DNA from: Lumbricus rubellus
Taxonomy: Eukaryota > Annelida > Clitellata > Crassiclitellata > Lumbricidae
DNA: 64,000 nucleotides
Direction: 5' to 3'
NCBI GenBank assembly: GCA_945859605.1
Contig: OX243816.1
Coordinates: 32,679,175-32,743,174, forward strand
The position numbers and the translations under genes were made by a program. The notes under the pieces were generated by a model. The model saw only the letters and a list, made by a program, of their open reading frames with translations. It did not search any database and was not told where the DNA came from. Below are positions 1 to 12,900 of this stretch, in pieces. Position 1 is the stretch's first letter. The number at the start of each line of letters is the position of its first letter.

Positions 1-307
1 TGTTGTCTTCCGTTTGTATAATGCAGACTATTGTCTTCATAATTTATTGTCTTCAGTTGGCTCCGTGTGCAGTATCATGAATGACTATAATTAAAATTTT
101 ATGTAGGCGCTATTCAATTTGTATGCATAATCTATTATGCATGTAAGGATGAATGCATGCATCCATGTGTGAATTTATTTCCCCATAAGAAATCATTGAT
201 GCATGTATGACATTGTCTGTACGCATGCATGTATGTAGCCTATGTATGTACTCATATATGTAAGTAGCATTGTAGCCGCCTATGTATGTATGTATATATG
301 TATGTAT
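1..307. other. AT-rich intergenic DNA with degenerate TATG repeats
   Basis: No gene is visible. From about 190 the sequence becomes rich in TATG and GCATG steps, the same simple repeat that resumes on the other side of the hAT-like element at 1273, so that element appears to have landed inside a microsatellite. Confidence 0.6.
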
Positions 308-1272
308 TAGGGCTGTTGTTCGATTAAAAATTTTAATCGAAATTAATCGCGCGATTAATTTTTTTAATCGCAATTAACTGCAAATTAATCGCAATACATT
401 TCCTTCAAATATATTAATCTTACTATTTTCTAAAGACCCATGTAGCATACAATTTTAATGACTGAATGCATTCTTTCTATTGCAAACATATTCAATAACC
501 TTTGGCACAGGCCTATTGAATTTCTGCATTTAGTTAATTGAACAGTTTTGTGTGACAGCCAGAACTGAAACACTGTTCAAATCAGTCAACTGCCCAAAAT
601 CCGTTATTTTTTCATTTGAGTCACCTTTGTTTAAAATGATAGACCTATAGGCCCAAATGTGAAAATTAAACAACCGTTTTCTGACTATCAAAATTAATTA
701 TTTATTCAGCCAATTGTATAGGAAGACCATTTTATCTACATTGGTCGGTTCAAGGGATGCTCTTATTAATTAACAAGAGTAGATCTACTATTGAACCTCA
801 TTATAGTCACAATTTTTCACAAGAGGTTGTGGCTCTTGCCAATCCTGGTCTCAGTTGTCCTCTTTAAACATTTATCATTTGAAACCTGGATTCGTTGGTC
901 TTGCCATCTCATGGAGTTCAACCAACGTAGTCTGACGGGGTGAGGAAAAGAGGAAACAACCTTAGTGGACGATGCGATGCGGCCGATGTCGACGGCTCAT
1001 CGTTAGCGTTTAACGCATGTTTTGGTTCGCATGCAGGCGATAATTGAGCAAAGTATTGCTACGATAACACACAAATTCTATTTTGAAATATTTGCCAAAG
1101 AATGTATCACCAACTTTAAGTATGAGCCTTCCGTTTAAAACGAGTTTTCTGCCTCTGATTTCATTTTAATCAGATCTAATTAACGCGTACGATTAATGCG
1201 TTAAAAATTTTAATCGCAAAATATTTTAACGCGTTAATCGCACGCGTTAACGCGATTAAATCAACAGCCCTA
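308..1272 (+). mobile_element. Non-autonomous hAT-like DNA transposon, copy 1
   Basis: The element begins TAGGGCTGTTG and ends CAACAGCCCTA. Subterminal DNA is rich in inverted TTAATCG and GCGATTAA words at both ends. A second copy lies inverted at 35561-36529. The flanking 8 bases are GTATGTAT on both sides, but they sit in a TATG microsatellite, so this duplication alone is weak evidence; the second copy gives clean support. No transposase reading frame is visible. Assignment to hAT rests on the 8-bp duplication and the (T/C)AGGG-type ends and is an inference. Confidence 0.75.
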
Positions 1273-1576
1273 GTATGTATGTATGTATTTATGTATGTAT
1301 GTATGTATGGATGTATGTACGTATCAATGCATGTATGTATGTATGTATGTATGTATGTATGTATGTATGTATGTATGTATGTATGTATGTATGTATGTAT
1401 GTACTATGTATGTATGTATGTATGTATGTATGTATGTATGTATGTATGTATGTATGTATGTATGTATGTATGTATGTATGTATGTATGTATGTATGTATG
1501 TATGTATGTATGTATGTATGTATGTATGTATGTTTGTATGTATGTATGTATGTATGTTTGTGTGTATGTATGTATG
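1273..1576. repeat. (TATG)n microsatellite
   Basis: About 300 bp of nearly pure TATG repeat with a few interruptions (for example GTACTATG near 1402). The long reading frames across it on both strands are repeat translations, not genes. Confidence 0.95.
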
Positions 1577-2344
1577 AATTGAGTACTATGACTATAGTAT
1601 GAACATTGAACAAACCTATTCAAAAATCCACATTCCCATATGGAATCAGTTTAGAGTCCATACAGATCCCATCTTGTTCTAAACAGACATTATCCCCCTC
1701 ACATTATCCCCCGGACATCATCCCGGACAAAGCCCCCCGGACATTATCCCTGGGGTTGGACATTATCCCCCCAGTCTTGCCTAAAAATGATTTTAAAAAA
1801 TATAAGAATAAGCCTATGTTAAAGGTGAAAAGGCCTATCTATGCCTTAGAAGGCTTAGAGGATTATACATCCAGTGCACACAGAATTGCTGTGAAATACA
1901 GCACTATGAACTTCAGGGCCCTCAGCCCTCTCCTTTCGTATACGGTATACCGTTGTGAACCGGGTCAGTTTACATCTGATCAGCCTCTTACCTGACTTAC
2001 CACACCTTATCCGTTCGCCTGATTTGTGGGCATGCCTTCTTCTATTAGTACTGTTCCGTTTTAAGACCGATCGATTTTCCCCTATAACAGGGTGTTGTCA
2101 ACAAACCGACCCAACATTCTGGGTCTATCGATGCAGCAAGCTTCTCTGCTGTGTTAATACAATAACTAATTAATATCCGTTTTCTATAGCGACCGTAGCT
2201 ACTCATGTTTCCTTGAATTGATCGTTAGCACAGTTCTTTCACCACGGTTTCCCGTTGAATGGTCGTTAAGCCCTTAATGTCCGATTGTAACTCATACGAG
2301 TGTCATTATTATCTGATGCAACTGTTTCGAATGCATGCAGTGAT
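1577..2344. other. Intergenic DNA with short GGACATTATCCC-type repeats
   Basis: No convincing gene. Between about 1685 and 1765 the word GGACATTATCCCC recurs several times; a related run (GGACAATTACCCC) occurs at about 23235-23300, so this is a small dispersed simple-repeat family. A 129-codon open frame here is built from this repeat and has no recognisable domain. Confidence 0.5.
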
Positions 2345-2650
2345 ATCGATCGAGTCTATGTGTTGGTGCCTGTGTGTTTGTGCCTTTCTGTGTCTCTGTA
2401 TGTATGTGTGTGCCTTTATGTGTCTCTGTATGTCTGTGTGTGCCTTTCTGTGTCTCTGTATGTCTGTGTGTGCTTGTCTGAGTATCTGTATGTCTGTGCG
2501 TGTCTGTATGTCTGTGTGTGTCTGCATATTAAAGTTTATGTGTCTGTGTGTTTATGTGTCTGTTAGTCTGTGTGTCTGTGTGTCTGTCTATCTATCGTTT
2601 TGTCTGTCTGTGCGTCTGTCTGTGTGTGCCAGTATGTACGTCTTTATGTC
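2345..2650. repeat. Degenerate TGTC/TGTG-rich tandem repeat
   Basis: Imperfect repeats of the type TGTCTCTGTATGTCTGTGTG cover about 300 bp. The cysteine- and valine-rich frames in it are repeat artefacts. Confidence 0.85.
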
Positions 2651-3054
2651 TGTCGGGTGGGCCCGACCCACATCACTTAGGCTAACCTATTCGCCAGAGA
2701 AAGATAGGCCAAAGAGACGTTCAGTTACTTTTTTACACCTTAATTAAGCAATGCTTAATCATAATTAATCAGATTTGTGTCCACGCAACTTGTATTTTCG
2801 AGCCTCTCTAAAAGTCTCAAGATTACATTAAGTTACTATTGCCTGCCTATCGATTTTGCTTTGATTTAGCTCTATTCATAGGCCTATGCGATAGTTCCCA
2901 CGACTTGGCTTTTACGGTACTGTAGAAACATAAAGATTGTCTGGACCTTTCAATCTGGTCGATGACGATAACGAAGGCAAGACTAGTCGAAGTTGAAAGG
3001 CGTGCAAACTCTGTCGAAAAATGACGATCATCAAATGATACTTTATCAAAATGT
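2651..3054. other. Intergenic DNA upstream of tRNA-Gln
   Basis: No gene or structured repeat could be supported in this stretch. Confidence 0.5.
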
Positions 3055-3126
3055 AGGTCCTACCGAGATTTGAACTCGGATCGCTGGATTCAAAGTCCAG
3101 AGTGCTAACCATTACACCATAGGACC
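3055..3126 (-). tRNA. tRNA-Gln (anticodon TTG)
   Basis: Read on the minus strand, a 72-nt cloverleaf folds with a perfect 7-bp acceptor stem (GGTCCTA with TAGGACC), discriminator T, a D arm starting TGGTGTAATGG (box A), a 5-bp anticodon stem CTGGA/TCCAG around the loop CTTTGAA, and a T arm with GTTCAAATC (box B). The anticodon TTG is at 3091-3093 on the complementary strand and decodes CAA. No intron; CCA is not encoded, as usual for eukaryotic nuclear tRNA genes. Confidence 0.95.
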
Positions 3127-3437
3127 ACATGAAATGGAATGCCAAAGAATAGACCTTGACTAGGTTAGGCGTTACTGGATTAGTAACTTCGATTTGAGGT
3201 CATGAGTCTAAATACCATTTACATAATCTGTATTTCTCGAAACCTGCAAAGATGTGTGCCACACTTTAGCCCTTTTATAGTTTGAAATGTTCTATCTGGT
3301 TAATAGACTGCCTAAATATTCGGGTCATGATTTGGTTTTATGTCATTCGCCAGGTGGCATTAGTTAGAGCTAGATTCGATGCGTCGAGTTTCCCCGTGAG
3401 TCAACATAAATGACAAGCGGAAATAAATTATCGCTGA

Positions 3438-3635
3438 GATGATGATGATGAATTGATGATGGTGGTGGTGATGATGATGATAATGAGGAGGAGGAGGAGG
3501 AGGAGGTGGAGGAGGAGGAGGAGGAGGAGGAGGAAGTGGAAGAGGAAGAGGAAGAGGAAGAGAAGGATGATGACGAGGAGGAGGAGGACGGTGACGATGG
3601 CGATGATGATGAAAGAAATGCTAAAAGCGATTTAA
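3438..3635. repeat. (GAT)n / (GAG)n trinucleotide tract
   Basis: A GATGAT-rich segment passes into GAGGAG and GAAGAG runs. A 60-codon poly-Met/Arg frame here is a repeat artefact. Confidence 0.9.
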
Positions 3636-3743
3636 CTCGATAAAATTAGGCCTAGGTCTAATTGCACTTGTACGCAGGCCTTAACACTTCATAAGGGCTA
3701 ATAGACATGCATGGCTGCATCAGGGTTAGCTCAATGAAACGCT

Positions 3744-3806
3744 CTTCGCGTCTTTTCCTTTCGAAGTTTAAATTAAATGTCAACTTCGAAAGGAAAAGAC
3801 GCGAAG
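3744..3806. repeat. Inverted repeat with perfect 25-bp arms
   Basis: CTTCGCGTCTTTTCC... at 3744-3768 is exactly complementary to 3782-3806, separated by a 13-bp AT-rich loop. It could be a foldback relic or a hairpin; no gene is attached to it. Confidence 0.85.
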
Positions 3807-4187
3807 AAATTTTGTCCTAATAAGAATTTCTATGTTCTGACCTACAAACGATTCCTTTCTGCGCAGAGGCCACAACAGTCCAGCACTGAAACTATGGGAC
3901 CTCTGTTCATGAACACAAGGGTACAAAGGCCAGTCCGCCGCCACTGCCTGCAGTTAGAGGGCCGCGGTGGGCGGTAGGGCCTAGGCTACTTAGTAGCAGA
4001 GCGGCGCGGCGAGGTCGTGATACTGGGCAACGACCTACTGGGCTACTGGGCCAGGGCCAGGGCCAGGCACACATGAGGAATGAATCAGCAAAAGTTTATG
4101 GAAGGGAAGTGTTTTTTGTTCCTTACTGAAAGAATTCAAAGACCTGCGCCGAAATTACAGGCTACGCTGTTCGTGAGTTCCTACCAA

Positions 4188-4590
4188 GGCCGTAGCAGGA
4201 TTTTATTTCGGGGGGTGTTTTCGGTGGCGGCCAGGATTTCAGTTTCGGGGAGACTGAATTTCCTGAAAAATTTCCATTTTTATCGGCCAAATTTTCTGAT
4301 GACCTTTTTTTAAATTAATTTTTAGTAATCTGATCAAAATCTTTGAAAATATTTTCAATATTTTCCATTTTCGCCGTCAAAAATTCTAATGACCTTTTTT
4401 TTAGTCGTCAACTTCTTTACTTTTTCTGATCCAAATTTAATCTATTATTTAATTTCGGGGGGTGTTTTCATGACTTTTTCATGTTTTTTGTATCACGAAC
4501 TAGAAAATGCAATAGATTTGTTTTCTGAATTTTCCATTTCGGGGGGTGTTCAAACACCCAAAACACCCCCCTGTCTACGGCCTTGGTTCC
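4188..4590. repeat. Dispersed repeat, TTTCGGGGGGTG family
   Basis: Contains repeated TTTCGGGGGGTGTT blocks and the words AATTTCTGATGACC(T)n. Related sequence appears at 5235-5350, 23370-23635 and 36690-36905, sometimes inverted. No coding capacity; probably a degraded interspersed element. Confidence 0.6.
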
Positions 4591-5234
4591 TACTACTAGG
4601 CTACTTTAGGTTTTAAGTTTAATAGGCTTAACATATTTGGACTTTGTGTAATTAGGCCTATTAATTTCCTATCACTGCTCCTGGAATTAAAGCAATAATT
4701 ATTCTGACCTAATGTAACTTACTAACTTCAAGCGTTGGCTAAAGTGGTTTGGGGGAGCAGCGTAACGCCGAATAGCCTGGAATAGGTGAGAACTTGAGAA
4801 GTGGAGTGGGGGACGCCAAAGAAGAGTTTTATTGAAGCGCACGTGTTTCAATCATTCAATGGTTCCATGCAGGTGAGCAGTGGGAACGCAGGCAAAGAAT
4901 TAATGTCGAGAGCATTTTGAAATCCGTTTTCACACCTTCCTACCCTCTTTAAAACTTGACATGTAGGCCCTAAGTAGACTTTTAAAAGGATATAGGCTAT
5001 ATATTGAGGTGTCTAAATTGAATGTAATAGGCCTAAAATAATATTGATGTGCTAAATTGAATTCCTGCATAGACGGCATACCTAGGCCTACCTTTCGCAC
5101 ATTGAAACATAGCAATTAACATAGCCTACTCTATAAGTATGGCTGGCTTTGAGTCTTAAAATCTATTTTTGATGGCTTGTTGACTTGTATAGCTTACCTA
5201 TGGATACTGATAGCCCGGCCATTCGACGTCCTAA
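4591..5234. other. Intergenic DNA
   Basis: No gene seen. Several AGGCCTA words occur, as in most non-coding DNA of this window. Confidence 0.5.
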
Positions 5235-5350
5235 GGCAGTGGCGGCCCCAGCAGGATTTCGGTTTTGGGGAGGGGCTGAAAAATTCCGTCGAAAATTTTC
5301 ATTTTCATCCGCCAAAATTTCTGACGACCTTTTTTCTTTTTTGTAGGCCT
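5235..5350. repeat. Dispersed repeat, second copy of the 4188 family
   Basis: Shares with 4188-4590 and 23454-23635 the sequence around CGCCAAAATTTCTGACGACC followed by a T run, and a preceding GGCGG..CAGGATTTCGG block. Confidence 0.6.
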
Positions 5351-6917
5351 AGTCGTTTCTTAAAATCTGTTGGTGAAACTGAAGTTCAGTAGGGCTAGAC
5401 CAGACAATAATTATTGAGATAAATGGTATCAGACATCGAGGTCACTTAGGCATTAATTTTGGCCGATGGCCCGCTTATCAGTGACTGTCGTCTTGGTCTA
5501 CAAAAAACTAGGCCTATGTAAGCGCATACAACGTGCGCAATATATTTTTCGACCAACTCACAACCTTGGACCAAACCAAGCGTTTCATGTCAGACAGCAC
5601 TTCACGATTGAGTTAACCAAGTATGCAGAAAATCGCACGCCGCGCAATGTTGAAAATACATTGAAATTGTTGGAATAGGATCTGCATTATTTTCTGCATC
5701 AGCATTAGGCCTACTATCATGGTTTAATGGCCTATTTATATTATATTATATTTATAACAGCCTATATTTAGACTGTGCTTATAGACCTAGTCATCATTGT
5801 CGTTACCAGTTCGGCAGTTCCCGACGCCAGCAATTTTGGGGCGATGGGTACGAAGGAATGACCTCAACTCAGTCAACTGTCCTCACATGTCAGTGGTCCC
5901 CTTTTATTGTCTGCCCACGTGATGCCGTGTCCTCGTTTACACAATTTTAGTGCACGGTTCAACAATTGCGATTCGGATAAGCGATTAGTTCTTACTGTAC
6001 TTCGTGTAATCAGGATGGCCAGTGTCGTCCTTTATCGTGATATGTAGTCCATGTTGTAAAGGGGCGGCAACAGAATCACGATCAAAGTCTGGAGACACGT
6101 GTTTGCTTGACCGTCTGCAGCCGGGTGATCGTGGTCACTGGTCAACGTTTGAAACTGCAAAACTACATTCAAGAACATAATTCGTAAGCGACTTTTGATC
6201 TCGCAATTCTTGCCAGGATTTAATTTGTGCAGCGTACACAGTGAGTAGGCTACTTGTGCAAATTGTACGGAGGCAGATAATTGAATATGGGCCTAAAGTC
6301 GTATAGCGCATATTATATTATATTTATTGAGGATTGCGTTACATCATTTTTAGCATATATACGGGACTTTCTGGTTGAAAGATTGCTTGTTTAAACTTGT
6401 GTTATGCCTATTGCAGTATTGTTATGTATGCAGCGATACTTCGATGTTGATGTCATTGTCTGCTCTCGGTAGAGTCGGTATACCTCCGAGACCAGGAATA
6501 GGCTACTGACGCATAATTATTGTAATGGGTATTGCAGACGGTAGCAGACCACCGAATTATGTCCAGTTTTGAAGCAGGATTCATCACCCTGAATGATATG
6601 CTGAACATCGCAAAACACTGAATTGGCAATTGCCAAACTTACAATATCACCTGACTACAGACAGCAATTTCCACCACATGACACCATCACAAGATTACAC
6701 CTCTCTCTGTTCATCCTTATTTTCCTTCTTCCTGATTGCTCTTGCTTTTCTTCAGAACTTTTTAAACACAATTTATGCTTTTGGTAAACTGCTGACATCT
6801 GCTGCTTACTACTGCATGCCTCGGTAATGGATGTATACATGAATGGGCCATTTTCTTCTGCACAATAATAATTAATTATTTTGATTTATTTTTGATCTAA
6901 AACTGTTTTAGGCTATC
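5351..6917 (+). other. Upstream region of the gulonolactone oxidase gene, possible 5' UTR exons
   Basis: No coding exon was found. Two places look like non-coding leader exons: one ending at a GTGAGT donor at 6241, and one starting after a TTGCAG acceptor near 6537. The first coding exon of the downstream gene follows an acceptor (TTTTAG) at 6911 only six bases before its ATG, so a spliced leader exon upstream is expected. Which candidate is used cannot be decided from sequence alone. Confidence 0.35.
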
Positions 6918-9900
6918 ATGCTGAAAGGCACGCCTGGCTTTCACTTTGAGAACTGGGCAAAGACGTATGGCTGTGATCCCGAACTCTACTTTGAGCCGAC
7001 CAATGAAGCGGAAGTCCGACAGGTCTCTTTCCATTTCGTAGTCCCCAAATTTCCCCCAAAATTATACAAGTTATTTTATTACATAACTTTGATGATGTTT
7101 TAATGACATGGTTACTACAACTTTTGGTTGACATAGCTCTGTGATATGTTATGCATTATATTTTGTGCTTTAAGTAGGCCTAAGTTTGATCATGTTTGTT
7201 TGAATCATGTTATTTAATCGATTCTTGTCTTAGCTTGCGACTTATGTAGCGCCATTAAAAAAGTGCCCACCAATGATAATACCTGATTCAGAATAGTCAT
7301 TCAGGTATATTGACCAGCCAGTTCATAAATTTCATGTAAGCCCATTATGACAGGATGCCTTTTCTGTTTCACTGGCTCGGCATGTTACATTGTGCTAGGC
7401 ACGTGTGTGTGTGTGTGTGTGGAAGACATGCTCACGGTCATTACATGGTACAGCCTGTTCAGTAGCGACTTTAACCCTATTGACAAAGTGGACACAGTGT
7501 CACAATGACCTGACACCCTGAAGCCTATATTGTCCTCATGTTGTTGTTTATTTTGACGACTCGTCTTAATTTAGATCTGTTGTGTTGACTCTGTATCAGA
7601 CTGTATGCGTTCTGTAAACGATATAATTTTATAAGTAAGAGTATCTGCCCAGCTTGAATGGCACAGATCTGCATATATTGTATTTCCTTTTGTTGTATTT
7701 AAGCATTTTTCTTCACAACTTTTGCACCCTAGGCGGTAATTCACATTTACACAGCTGGGCGTCAAGAGTTCTGAGTGCCCAAGGACTTCTGGATATTACA
7801 TGGGAGCCCTTTACTTTCCCAAGACAGTAACCATCCGAAGGGAGGCTTGAAGTTGAGAGTACTCACCTTCAGTTGCTGAGTCCCATGCTAGATAGCGTGC
7901 ATATGGTGCTGGTGTTAAAAATTGTATTAGATAAACATGCCAGTCACTATATTTAATTATTTCGGTAGGTGTTGAATTTGGCCAAATTGAACAAGAAGTC
8001 GGTGAAGGTGATCGGCAATCACCATTCTCCGTCAGACATTGCATGCACCAGCGACTACATGGTCTCACTAAAACATCTCAACCGAGTCTTAGAGGTAAAC
8101 AAACCGTTTATTTATGCACCATTCTATCATAGTTGAATGTGCCAAACACTATGATAAGTACTGTATTATATATTTTTTTTGTAAGAATTTATAAATCGCC
8201 TCTCTTGCAGCACACGCCAATCAAAGTGCTCCCAGTGCGAAAGACCCAGAGTGTTGTCAGTTACCCTAACCAATCCCCATTTTCATACCACAGTCAACAG
8301 AATGTGAAAAGCATAGTGTTGTGGATGAAACAACTTAAGGATCATGCATTTAGATTACAGTGTTTTTTTAATTTCACGTATAATTTCTTCGATGGATTTG
8401 GTAATATGGATATTATTTTGTTGACGATAAGGTGAATGTTGATGCGAAAACAGTGAAGGTTGAAGCTGGAATTCTATTGTCTCGACTCAACAAAGTCCTC
8501 GACGACAATGGCCTGGCGCTAAGCGTGTACGTATAAACTTATTCTTACAGATGTACTTTCGTTCGGAATATAATGCGTAAGGTAATTAACATAAGTTATG
8601 CTTCTCAATCTGATTGGTCGAAAAGTTGAGTGAATTTCAAAGGAAATGTCTTGCATTTCAGATAAACATTTCAGATAAATTTTTAATAAATTTAAAATGG
8701 TGTCTGCGTCTTACAAAGATATGTGATCTATTTTCTCTGTTTCGGTATTTTGACATTTAGCCATTGTGACATGCATGTGGAGTTTAGTTGGTCCTGCTGT
8801 CTGTTTTGATGGTAAACAAGTCCTTCAGTGACAAGAACGATTGCATACGAAACATATTGTTGATTGAGGGCGTAATAAAATGTGCGGCTACGTTGTCCAC
8901 TAAACTTGAATGTATTCTGGTCGACAGACTTGGGTCAGTTTCCGATATATCTTTGGCTGGTGCAATCTCAACTGGAACGCATGGAACAGGAAAGAACTTC
9001 CCGATTTTCAGTGGTTATGTGAGTTAAATCCTTCTTCAAAATAGATTCTTTGTCTATTCCTCCTGGTCAAAGCTATATTCAGACGATGTATTCTGCAACC
9101 TGGGTGTAATATTATTATCACCACCCCAAAGTTTTAGTAACTATAAGTGATAGAGACTCGATGTTTGTGTCTATGATACAGTTTTGGGGTCAAAATAGTA
9201 TAGGAAGCTATTTTTAATATCGTAGAACAATTTAATTACCTTCATCTTCAAGGTCGTTTGACTGCTATTGTCCACAATTTGTAAATAAAAAGATAAATTT
9301 GAAGGCATGAAGAGAAATCTCGATCCAAAAGAAGTTTGAAAGGTTGGAAATCCAAGGGTGTCATAATCAACATCGTATGACCATTGGATGAACTTATAGT
9401 TCAAATTCATTTAACCTACTTTGGTCAATGTTTGGTTTAACAGAAGCTACAAGAGTAAAGGTTTGTTTGTTTCATAGACTGCAGTATTTCTGAATGCATA
9501 AAAGTTATATGCTGCATGGCCTTGTTGTTTAACGACACTCAGGCCTACTATTATTCATGGAGTGCATTTACGGCAGAGTGGCAGATAGATACATTTATGT
9601 GTCTTTTGAGTTTATTTTAGAAATTAACATAGAAATGTTGTCTGATTTCTTTTGTCATATTTTATTTTTCTTTAAATTCTTTTATCTGTGTAATGATCTT
9701 CTGTATTTGTCTACATTATTGCCTTACAACTTCCTACTTACTTACAAACTTTACTTATATGCAACTTAGCTCTGATGCTTGCCTACCCTTAAGTATACTT
9801 CTAAGCGCTACTCTCCTAGATACCAAGGGGTTGCAAACAAACTTTATTGCCTACTGTCTTAATTAAGACAGTAGGCAATAAATAGGATTGGATGACTGCT

Positions 9901-12900
9901 TTTAGTGATTACATTTAAAAGATGCATAGTCAGAAAATGAATAGTGAAATTTTCTCTGATTTTCATTTTCCCAATCTTTCTTAGATTGTGGAGATGGAAT
10001 TGCTGACCAGCGATGGACAGCAGCGGACGTTATCGAGGGAAAAGGATGTGGACATCTTCCTTGCAGCTGCTTTATCCTTTGGATCGCTCGGCATCATAAC
10101 GAAAGTAAAACTGCAGTGTGAACCTGCCTTCCGACTGCAGGAAGTTAAATACGGAATGAAACTGCAACAGGTGCATTTCCATTAGCTACACCAAGACTAG
10201 ATTATTTAAACACCTAATTGTAATGCAGATTCTGATTTAATGCACTGTATCAAAAAGTGCTTTCAGCTTTATAAGAAGAATAGACATGTCCCTTAAGAGG
10301 CTGCTACAGGCATGAACTGTTGGTGGCGATTTATTATGTAACCCCTCGTGTGTGATGGTGGGTGGACATTTATCAATCCTTTCCATGGATTGGCCAACAC
10401 TGTTATTATTCCAGCCTAGTTCATTGTGGATATGATGGGAGAAGAAATTTTGACAACTTATTTCTGTCGTGAGTTTTTACTTTCCTGATTTCCCAGTAGA
10501 CAACATGCTAATCGCTTTGCTATTCATATTCACTTGCCTTTGGAATCTGTCCTTTTAATAGCATTTCGAAATTACCACATTTACCAGTGGCACGTGATCA
10601 CCATTGTGCCTTACTGTGTTTTGAAAAAAAATGCACATATGTTAGATTTTGAAGGAACAACTTTAAATTGACCTTTCTTCCAGATGCTGGAAAACCTAGA
10701 AGTTCATCGTTCGTCGTCCGATCATTTCCGTGCGATGTGGTATCCACACACCGATGATTGCCTCGTCTTCCATCTCTCCAGGACCACAAAGGTCAGTTTC
10801 AGTCCATCATCCGATATACAAGAAACGGAGGCCAAAAATATCGATGTGGTGATTTGATTAATTAATCGTTCTTTCGCCTATATAACCCATTGTGTAGCGG
10901 AATTGATCCAAAATGATTAAGTCAATATGGCACGATTTTACTTTGTACATGTAAACGAGCTAATATCAGTTGATATAATTAATTTCTGCTCAGACAGATG
11001 GTGACTTCAACATGGGCTTGATGTTCGCAGTTTCTTGTTTTCTTTTTTCTTTACTGGTGTGCAGATTTGTCGTTTTTTTAAAATTCTGTTGCAGCCAGTG
11101 TCGAGGAAATCAAGCTGGTTTTGGGACTACTTCGTTGGCTATGTTTTACTCCAGTTTCTTTATTGGGTCAGGTATGAAAACTATGTCGATCTGATATACT
11201 TTGTAAGAATGTATGTAGAGAAGGTAAGTGAAATACACCGTGATTCAAAAAAGTAAGCCAAATTGTTTTTCATATATCTCTAATCCCTGATAACATATCA
11301 CGCTAATATTTTCCAAATATGTAGAGAATGGACAACAAGCTAATACAAAGACAGAGACAGAAGACAAAGACAGAAACAGAATTCAGAGACGGAAGATGCA
11401 GGATAAAAACAGAAGACGACGACAGAAGAGGAACTCCTAGGAAGACAAAGACAGTGAACAGTCGACCCTGTCCAATCTTTAACTTTAATTTCAGCTTTGT
11501 TCTCGTTGCTTTTAGCTTATCTTATCTTATCTTATCTTATCTGACCATTTACAAATGCTTTTAGCTCTTTCATTCCGAGCATCGTTCCTGGAATCAACCG
11601 GATGTACTACAAATACGTTCACAGCTCACGCACGGAAGCAGTTGACCAAAGCCATCGCCTCTTCAACTTTGATTGTCTCTTCCAACAATATGTCATGGAG
11701 TTCGCAATACCATTGTAAGTTCACGTCTACCAGAGTTGTTCTAGCATGGTAACGTATTACAGTGTGTGTGTGTGTTGTGTAGTGTACATGGTCCCAACCA
11801 TATATTACGTAGTTACGTACACGAAGATCCTATTTTCTACCCTGCTCCCTCTGTTGCAACGCGTATATTTTGGTGACTTCCCTACATATGCAATAAATGG
11901 ACAACCCCTTAAGAAGCTAAGAAGTTACATGATATAAATATGTTAAGGTAATAGTATGTAGCATGCATCCTGTACTGTAGAAATTCCAGTATTTTATTGT
12001 TTTTGATATTTGTTTTCTTTGGTTTGCAGAGAGCAAACATCTCTTGTTCTCTACAAGTTGAAAGCTTGGATTGACAACAATTTCTATGCGCACTTGCCCG
12101 TTGAAATACGTTTCGTGAAGGGCGACGATTTCTATCTCAGTCCTTCGTACAACATGGAAACCTGCTATGTCAACATCATCATGTACAGGTAGTAACAAAT
12201 TAATTTATTATAGACTTATAAATAATTTTATGAACTCTAATTGTGCTGTGTTTTAAGAACTGGATAAATACAAGATCCTCTGGTTGATGGCAATTTAGCT
12301 CTTCAGGTTTGGACAATATTGCTTGGTGAGAGCTTAGAACTCTAACTTTGGTTGATTTTATTCATGTATGTACAATTGTACAATGTACATGGCTGAGTTT
12401 CTAGTTCTGTGTGGATGAATGACTTTGGTTATCATCGTTTTTCTGAGGCACTTTCAATTCAATTCACTAATTAAGCAAGTATAAGAAAGAAACAGTAACC
12501 TTTGAAAAAATATACCCAATAACCAAAAAATAATCAAGTACAAGAATACATACGGCAGTTTTATATGGGAACAAAGGGGACATCTGAAAGGACGGGTCCC
12601 ACTTGCCATAACGTTCACTGTAGAGGGATTCCATATACACAGAAACATGTGTAATAGTGTATATTATATTAAACAAGCAGACCATTGCAAGCATTTCACC
12701 AAACAGTCTGTGAAACAGAGATAAACAACTGAAAGAATGATGGAAATATACATGTAGAAACATTTATATGCTGTACTAAAGACCAGTTGATTTATACAAA
12801 CATGCCAACCATGCGTACTTTCACCAGACAGTCTGTGAAACAGAGATAGAGAAGAAATGTAATCCAATAACAAACCCATTGTATCAAATGCATATTGTCT

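Noticed and set aside
1275..1623. Long Met-Tyr-Val-Cys and His-Thr-Tyr-Ile reading frames on both strands (also at 55000-55375 and 60154-60816)
   Set aside because: They are translations of a TATG/CATA microsatellite in several frames at once, with no start context or domain.
1606..1995. 129-codon plus-strand frame
   Set aside because: Proline/isoleucine-rich translation of the GGACATTATCCC short repeat; no splice or family support.
11172..11223. Longer exon 7 of GULO ending at a GTAAGT donor at 11224
   Set aside because: Joining it to exon 8 puts the following conserved sequence out of frame; the GTATGA donor at 11172 gives correct phase and family alignment.
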